Part shown: one piece after another, positions 7,475-10,653 of the stretch
Layout: each line of letters opens with the position of its first letter
How positions within the stretch are numbered: position 1 is the first letter of the stretch
DNA from: DASYRM01 sp036004405
GTDB taxonomy: Bacteria > Acidobacteriota > Vicinamibacteria > Vicinamibacterales > UBA2999
DNA length: 10,653 nucleotides
Assembly (NCBI GenBank): GCA_036004405.1
Contig: DASYRM010000033.1
Coordinates: 1 to 10,653, forward strand
Reading direction: 5' to 3'
Notes under the pieces: model-generated
The model's database searches: none
What the model was told of the DNA's origin: nothing
The model's input: only the letters and a program-made list of their open reading frames with translations
Translations under genes and position numbers: made by a program

Positions 7475-7568
7475 GGTCCGCCTTCAGGCGGACCGTCGTC
7501 GTAGGACCGTCGTCGTAGGGTCCGCCTTTAGGCGGACCGTCGTCGTAGGGGCCGCCTTCAGGCGGCCC
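7475..7568. repeat. Cluster of tandem palindromic elements between convergent genes
   Basis: Three perfect eight-pair hairpins lie here: 7475-7494 (GGTCCGCC, TTCA, GGCGGACC), 7519-7538 (same arms, TTTA loop) and 7549-7568 (GGGCCGCC, TTCA, GGCGGCCC). They are separated by GTCGTCGTAG spacers, and a truncated copy (GACCGTCGTCGTAG, about 7505-7518) lies between the first two. The last hairpin changes both arms together (T to G and A to C), which keeps pairing. The cluster fills the space between the DUF6152 stop (7474) and the stop of the convergent membrane gene (7572), so it probably also serves as a two-way transcript end or mRNA protector. It is a REP-like family. Confidence 0.85.
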
Positions 7569-7571
7569 TTC

Positions 7572-8780
7572 CTATTTCAATCCAATGGACGCGCGCATCT
7601 GCGCGGCCAGCCACTCGGCGTGCCGCTTGTTGCGGATGCCGTCTCCAAGCGACACCTTCCGACCGCTCGTGAGCCGGGCGCGCACCTCGTAGTACGGCGT
7701 ACCGTAGCGCCCCTGCGTCTGCATGTTGATGTGCAGATCGATCGAGGCCACCTCGCCTTTAAACAGCGTCCGGCTGGCGCCGACGCCGAGCAGTGTGTGG
7801 CGTGCGCGCAGCGTGCCGTTCCCCGCCACGACCACCGTGGCGCCCAGCCACAAATCGAGCACGATGTAGACCAGCAGCAGATCGACCAGCCCGGTCAGGA
7901 TCGGAAAGATCCACGGAAAGCCGATGTAGAGCTGCAGCCACAGCGCGCCGACGAACACCGAGGTCAGCGCGGTGACGCCGATCGCGAACGAGACGTTCCG
8001 CCTGGGCGCGAACGCGAAGCGCGTCCCTGCCTCCGACGGCTCGACGGTGATTCCGGTCCGCGCGAGATCGTCCACGCTCACCGGAGCGGTGGCCGTATGT
8101 GGGCCCGCGTCGGTCGTACGTGGGCCCGGGTCTTTAGACCCGGGCGACAAGCGCACCGGCACGTCGAAGTCTTCTTTCAGGTTCACGCCCGGCAGCGCGG
8201 CTTCGGCCGTGAGCACCCACAGCACGCCCGCGCCTTTGCCGACCGCCGTCGTTTCCAACGCGTCCCCTGGGATGACGAAGCGCACCGGAATCGCCGCGTG
8301 CTCGCCACCGAACGTGATCTGCGTCGAATCGACCTCGGTCTCCTCACGCCAGAGGATGTGCTCGCGCTCGTCGTCGTCTCCGTGGCGGGAGATAGTGCGG
8401 TGCAGGCAGGTGAGCTTCACGCTCACCGCATAGCTGGTCCCACCATCGGGTCGGGGCAGCCCTGCGAACACGGTGGCGCGCCAGGGGCTGCCGGGCTGTG
8501 CGGGGCCGGCCGTCGTGTCGAGCCACGTCTCACCGAAGCGCCGCGCGCGAGCCGTGGTGACGAGGGCCCACACCAGCAGTCCGGCGCCGACGACCGGAAA
8601 CAGGAACCCAAGCGCCGCCAGCGGCTGGCGCGCGAGCTCGGGTGGAATGTAGATCAGCACCGGAGCGCTCACGGCGTTCCACAGCACGGTGAACAGCCAG
8701 ATCGACCTTAGGTTCGCGCGCGTGTTGCCGGCGATCCGCGTGGCGGACGGCCAGGTGTCGCCGGTGGTTTCGAGCGCCAT
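7572..8780 (-). CDS. Membrane protein with four predicted helices, DUF3592-like, containing an in-frame palindrome
   Basis: This is a 402-residue protein. Hydrophobic helices lie at about residues 26-45, 53-77, 264-286 and 289-313. Between the two pairs is a large soluble beta-rich domain (about 80-260) with LWREETEV and AAIPVRFVIPGDA. The C-terminal 85 residues form another soluble region (NGTLRARHTLLGV, GKVASIDLHI-like, YYEVRARLTSGRKVSLGDGI). The arrangement resembles DUF3592-type membrane proteins; this is a moderate match by eye, with no known enzyme motif. ATG at 8780 is chosen because it avoids overlap with the divergent gene and has GAGAGG 12 bases upstream. An in-frame ATG at 8825 would add 15 residues. 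Residues about 211-233 are a Pro/Ser/Thr-rich stretch encoded by a palindrome and a direct repeat (8092-8148). It ends next to the palindrome cluster. Confidence 0.82.
   Translation of the reverse strand: MALETTGDTWPSATRIAGNTRANLRSIWLFTVLWNAVSAPVLIYIPPELARQPLAALGFLFPVVGAGLLVWALVTTARARRFGETWLDTTAGPAQPGSPWRATVFAGLPRPDGGTSYAVSVKLTCLHRTISRHGDDDEREHILWREETEVDSTQITFGGEHAAIPVRFVIPGDALETTAVGKGAGVLWVLTAEAALPGVNLKEDFDVPVRLSPGSKDPGPRTTDAGPHTATAPVSVDDLARTGITVEPSEAGTRFAFAPRRNVSFAIGVTALTSVFVGALWLQLYIGFPWIFPILTGLVDLLLVYIVLDLWLGATVVVAGNGTLRARHTLLGVGASRTLFKGEVASIDLHINMQTQGRYGTPYYEVRARLTSGRKVSLGDGIRNKRHAEWLAAQMRASIGLK
8092..8148. repeat. Palindrome plus direct repeat inserted in frame within the membrane protein gene
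   Basis: A nine-pair hairpin lies at 8124-8145 (GCCCGGGTC, loop TTTA, GACCCGGGC). Before it, GTATGTGGGCCCG (8095-8107) is repeated with one change as GTACGTGGGCCCG (8116-8128). The TTTA loop and the GTCGTACGTGGG flank resemble the GTCGTCGTAGGG plus TTTA design of the intergenic palindromes at 7475-7568. On the minus strand it encodes the low-complexity stretch LSPGSKDPGPRTTDAGPH and keeps the frame open. Confidence 0.65.
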
Positions 8781-8815
8781 CGTGAGAAACTGCCTCTCGA
8801 GGAGTATCGGCGCGA

Positions 8816-10360
8816 GTGAGTGCATTCGAGAGAAGCCGGGACACGTTCCGCATCACGACCGACGTGGCGTCGATGGACGTCGACGCCATCCACGCCTATT
8901 TGACCCGCTCGTACTGGGCCGAGGGCATTCCCAAGGATCTGGTGGCCAGGGCCATGGCCGGTTCGCTGTGCTTCGGCCTGCTGGATGCGGAGCGGCAGGT
9001 AGGTCTCGCGCGCGTCGTGACCGACCGCGCGACGTATGCCTATCTGTGCGACGTCTACGTGCTCGAGGAGTATCAGGGGCGCGGCCTCGGCACCTGGATG
9101 ATGCGCGAGCTCATGACGCATCCCGATCTGCAGGGGCTGCGGCGCTGGGGTCTGGTCACACGCGACGCCCACGGACTGTACAAGAAGTTCGGCTTTACCT
9201 CACCCGCCAATCCCGCGGGGATGATGGAGATTGCGAGACCGGGCATGTATCTGAAGACCCGATTGCTGGCCTTTGTATTCGTGCTTGCTCTGACAACAGG
9301 TCTCGTGTCGGCCCAGGGGCCCGCGCGGAGTACCCCGACGCCGACCGATGCGGTGAGCGCTATCCTCGACGTCTTCCGCACGCATTCGATCGTCACGCTG
9401 CCGGATGCCCACGGGTCGAAGACGGTTGCGGACTTCACCTACGCACTGATTCGCGACCCGCGATTCCCGATGGTCGTGAACGACATCGTCTACGAGGGGG
9501 GCAACGCCCGGTTTCAGCCGCAGCTGGATCGCTATGTGAACGGCGAGAACGTTGCCTATGACGAGCTGCAGCACGTCTGGAACGATGGCATCGTATCGAG
9601 CATCTTCGTGGCTCCTGACGGAACCATCCCTGATAAGTACCGCATTGTCCGCGAGGTGAACCGGTCGCTGCCTCGTGAGCGGCGCCTGCGCGTGCTGCTT
9701 GGCGAGCCGCCGATCGACTGGTCCACCATCGGGACGCCGGCCGACTTCGGGCCGTTCTTCAACATGCGCGAGACCTACCCGGCGGCGGTGCTCCAGGTCG
9801 AGGTACGCGCGAAGCGCCGGCACGCGCTCGTCGTCTACGGTGAGGGGCACACGCAACGCAAGAACGAGGGGTCGAATTACGACATGAGCGACTGGCGGGC
9901 CCAGACCATCGTCAGCATTCTCGAAGCCGCCTCGCCCGACCGCGTGTTCTCGATCTTCTATGCCGCGATCTTGCCGAAGATCCACGACGTCGCGAGGTGG
10001 CCGGTGCCGAGCCTGGCGACCGTCCGCGGCACGACGCTCGGCGCCGTCGACTACGGGGCCTTCGACGATCGGTCCGGCGTGCCGCCGCTCCCGCGTGCGA
10101 TGGTGCGCGACGGCAAGATCGTTCTGATCCCGAAGGAGCAATGGAAGGAGCTGCCGCTCGAAGAGCAGTTCGATGCGGTGCTCTATCTGGGGGCTGACGT
10201 GCTCGCGTCGCCGTCACCGCAGCCGACGCCCTCGCCGATCTGTTCGAATGCTGCATTCCTGAAGGAGCGGCTGCGACGGATGGAGATCGGAGGAGCGCCC
10301 GGCCCCGCCCTGCAGGACCTGCGAAAGCGGTGCGGCGTTACAGCTCCCGCGTCACGATGA
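8816..10360 (+). CDS. Fused GNAT acetyltransferase, internal signal-like helix and ChaN/EreA-like domain (514 aa)
   Basis: One open frame holds two proteins' worth of sequence. Residues 1-147 are a complete GNAT N-acetyltransferase: SYWAEGIP, VGLARVVTDRATYAYLCDV, the acetyl-CoA loop Q87-G-R-G-L-G92, then HPDLQGLRRWGLVTRDAHGLYKKFGF and MMEIARP, where stand-alone relatives normally end. Residues 144-168 (from MYLKTRLL to VSAQGP) look like a normal Sec signal peptide with V-S-A cleavage. Residues 176 to about 390 resemble the ChaN/EreA/TraB (Tiki-like) superfamily: VTLPDAHGSK with H199, NDIVYEGGNARFQ with E227, RRLRVLLGEPPIDW, and GEGH with H345. The usual Glu of the first GExH motif is Asp197 here. 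The C-terminal 120 residues have no assignment. Start is GTG 8816, with GAGGAG eleven bases upstream. An internal ATG at 9245 could start the exported protein alone. It overlaps the convergent gene at 10338 by 23 bases. Confidence 0.85.
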   Translation: MSAFERSRDTFRITTDVASMDVDAIHAYLTRSYWAEGIPKDLVARAMAGSLCFGLLDAERQVGLARVVTDRATYAYLCDVYVLEEYQGRGLGTWMMRELMTHPDLQGLRRWGLVTRDAHGLYKKFGFTSPANPAGMMEIARPGMYLKTRLLAFVFVLALTTGLVSAQGPARSTPTPTDAVSAILDVFRTHSIVTLPDAHGSKTVADFTYALIRDPRFPMVVNDIVYEGGNARFQPQLDRYVNGENVAYDELQHVWNDGIVSSIFVAPDGTIPDKYRIVREVNRSLPRERRLRVLLGEPPIDWSTIGTPADFGPFFNMRETYPAAVLQVEVRAKRRHALVVYGEGHTQRKNEGSNYDMSDWRAQTIVSILEAASPDRVFSIFYAAILPKIHDVARWPVPSLATVRGTTLGAVDYGAFDDRSGVPPLPRAMVRDGKIVLIPKEQWKELPLEEQFDAVLYLGADVLASPSPQPTPSPICSNAAFLKERLRRMEIGGAPGPALQDLRKRCGVTAPASR

Positions 10361-10653
10361 GCCGCCGTCCTCGTGCATACCGCAGCGCGAAGCTCCAGAA
10401 CACCGGCCACCAGACGAGGTCGTTGAACACGCACGTCCACCCGAAGGTCCAGGGCAGTATCCCGGCGATCGCGTAGTAGACGAATCCCGCCGGGCCGAGC
10501 GTCTTACCCGCCAGCGCTATCCAGATCACGCCGGCGTAGCGAATCGGATCCCTGGCCAGCAGGTAGTAGCCGATGGCATACACGCCGACCATCATCCCGA
10601 CGACCTGCGCGAGCGGGATGACGGTGGTGACGTCGAGACCGACCAGACGCGAC
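10338..10653 (-). CDS. Small integral membrane protein (5' end outside window)
   Basis: The frame is open to the right edge, so the start lies outside; 104 codons plus the stop are visible. The sequence is strongly hydrophobic, with about three helices: a stretch around VIPLAQVVGMMVGVYAIGYYLLA, one around YAGVIWIALAGKTLGPAGFVYYAIAG, and one around CVFNDLVWWPVFWSFAL. The N-D-L-V-W-W-P motif followed by a final helix and a basic tail (RYARGRRL) occurs in small uncharacterised membrane proteins I have seen in other bacteria, but I cannot give a family. Its stop (TAA at 10338-10340) lies inside the end of the convergent fusion gene, a 23-base tail-to-tail overlap. No function can be assigned. Confidence 0.8.
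   Translation of the reverse strand, partial: SRLVGLDVTTVIPLAQVVGMMVGVYAIGYYLLARDPIRYAGVIWIALAGKTLGPAGFVYYAIAGILPWTFGWTCVFNDLVWWPVFWSFALRYARGRRLIVTREL

Noticed and set aside
7475..7568. CRISPR array
   Set aside because: The spacers between the palindromes are identical (GTCGTCGTAG) and only about ten bases long, and no cas gene is present. This is a palindromic repeat cluster.
7422..8711. A 429-codon plus-strand frame antisense to the four-helix membrane protein
   Set aside because: It starts inside the DUF6152 gene, passes through the palindrome cluster, and encodes Arg/Gln/His-rich sequence without hydrophobic or domain pattern. The minus-strand frame has coherent membrane helices.
9200..10141. 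A 313-codon minus-strand frame antisense to the GNAT/ChaN-like gene
   Set aside because: It is a shadow frame; the plus strand encodes recognisable GNAT, signal peptide and ChaN/EreA-like motifs over the same bases.

Overview
This is a GC-rich bacterial chromosomal window. It has short intergenic gaps, good Shine-Dalgarno sequences, a run of secreted proteins with DUF6152-type domains, and palindromic repeats with CGTAG-type flanks. From memory, this mix is most like soil Acidobacteriota of the Vicinamibacteria type. That placement is an inference, because the window holds no rRNA or other marker gene.

Layout. (1) Positions 1-1614 (+) hold the 3' part of a hybrid sensor histidine kinase (HisKA, HATPase_c, REC, REC). 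(2) Three genes on the minus strand form a likely operon read from 4547 down to 1601: a 771-residue cysteine-rich protein I cannot assign, a 94-residue DUF1360 membrane protein, and a 90-residue protein beginning MSCCGQ. A tandem heptad repeat lies between the last two. (3) Divergent from this, 4729-6905 (+) is an operon of three exported proteins: a probable lectin-fold (DUF1080-like) protein, a small lipocalin-like protein, and a DUF6152 domain fused to a second secreted domain. A terminator-like hairpin follows, then a stand-alone DUF6152 protein (7043-7474). (4) A cluster of palindromic elements (7475-7568) separates it from a convergent gene for a four-helix membrane protein (7572-8780, -). 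A related palindrome lies in frame inside that gene. (5) Divergent from it, 8816-10360 (+) is one reading frame joining a GNAT acetyltransferase, an internal signal-peptide-like helix and a ChaN/EreA-like domain. (6) The right edge (10338-10653, -) is the 3' part of a small membrane protein gene.

How the parts relate. The kinase is probably unrelated to what follows. The minus-strand trio looks like a functional unit of unknown role and is the best candidate for an undescribed system. The exported group is probably an envelope or periplasmic module. In both DUF6152 proteins the predicted signal-peptidase cut leaves a mature N-terminus beginning His-His-Ser, which suggests metal binding, possibly copper. 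All functions are read from sequence by eye; no database search was run.
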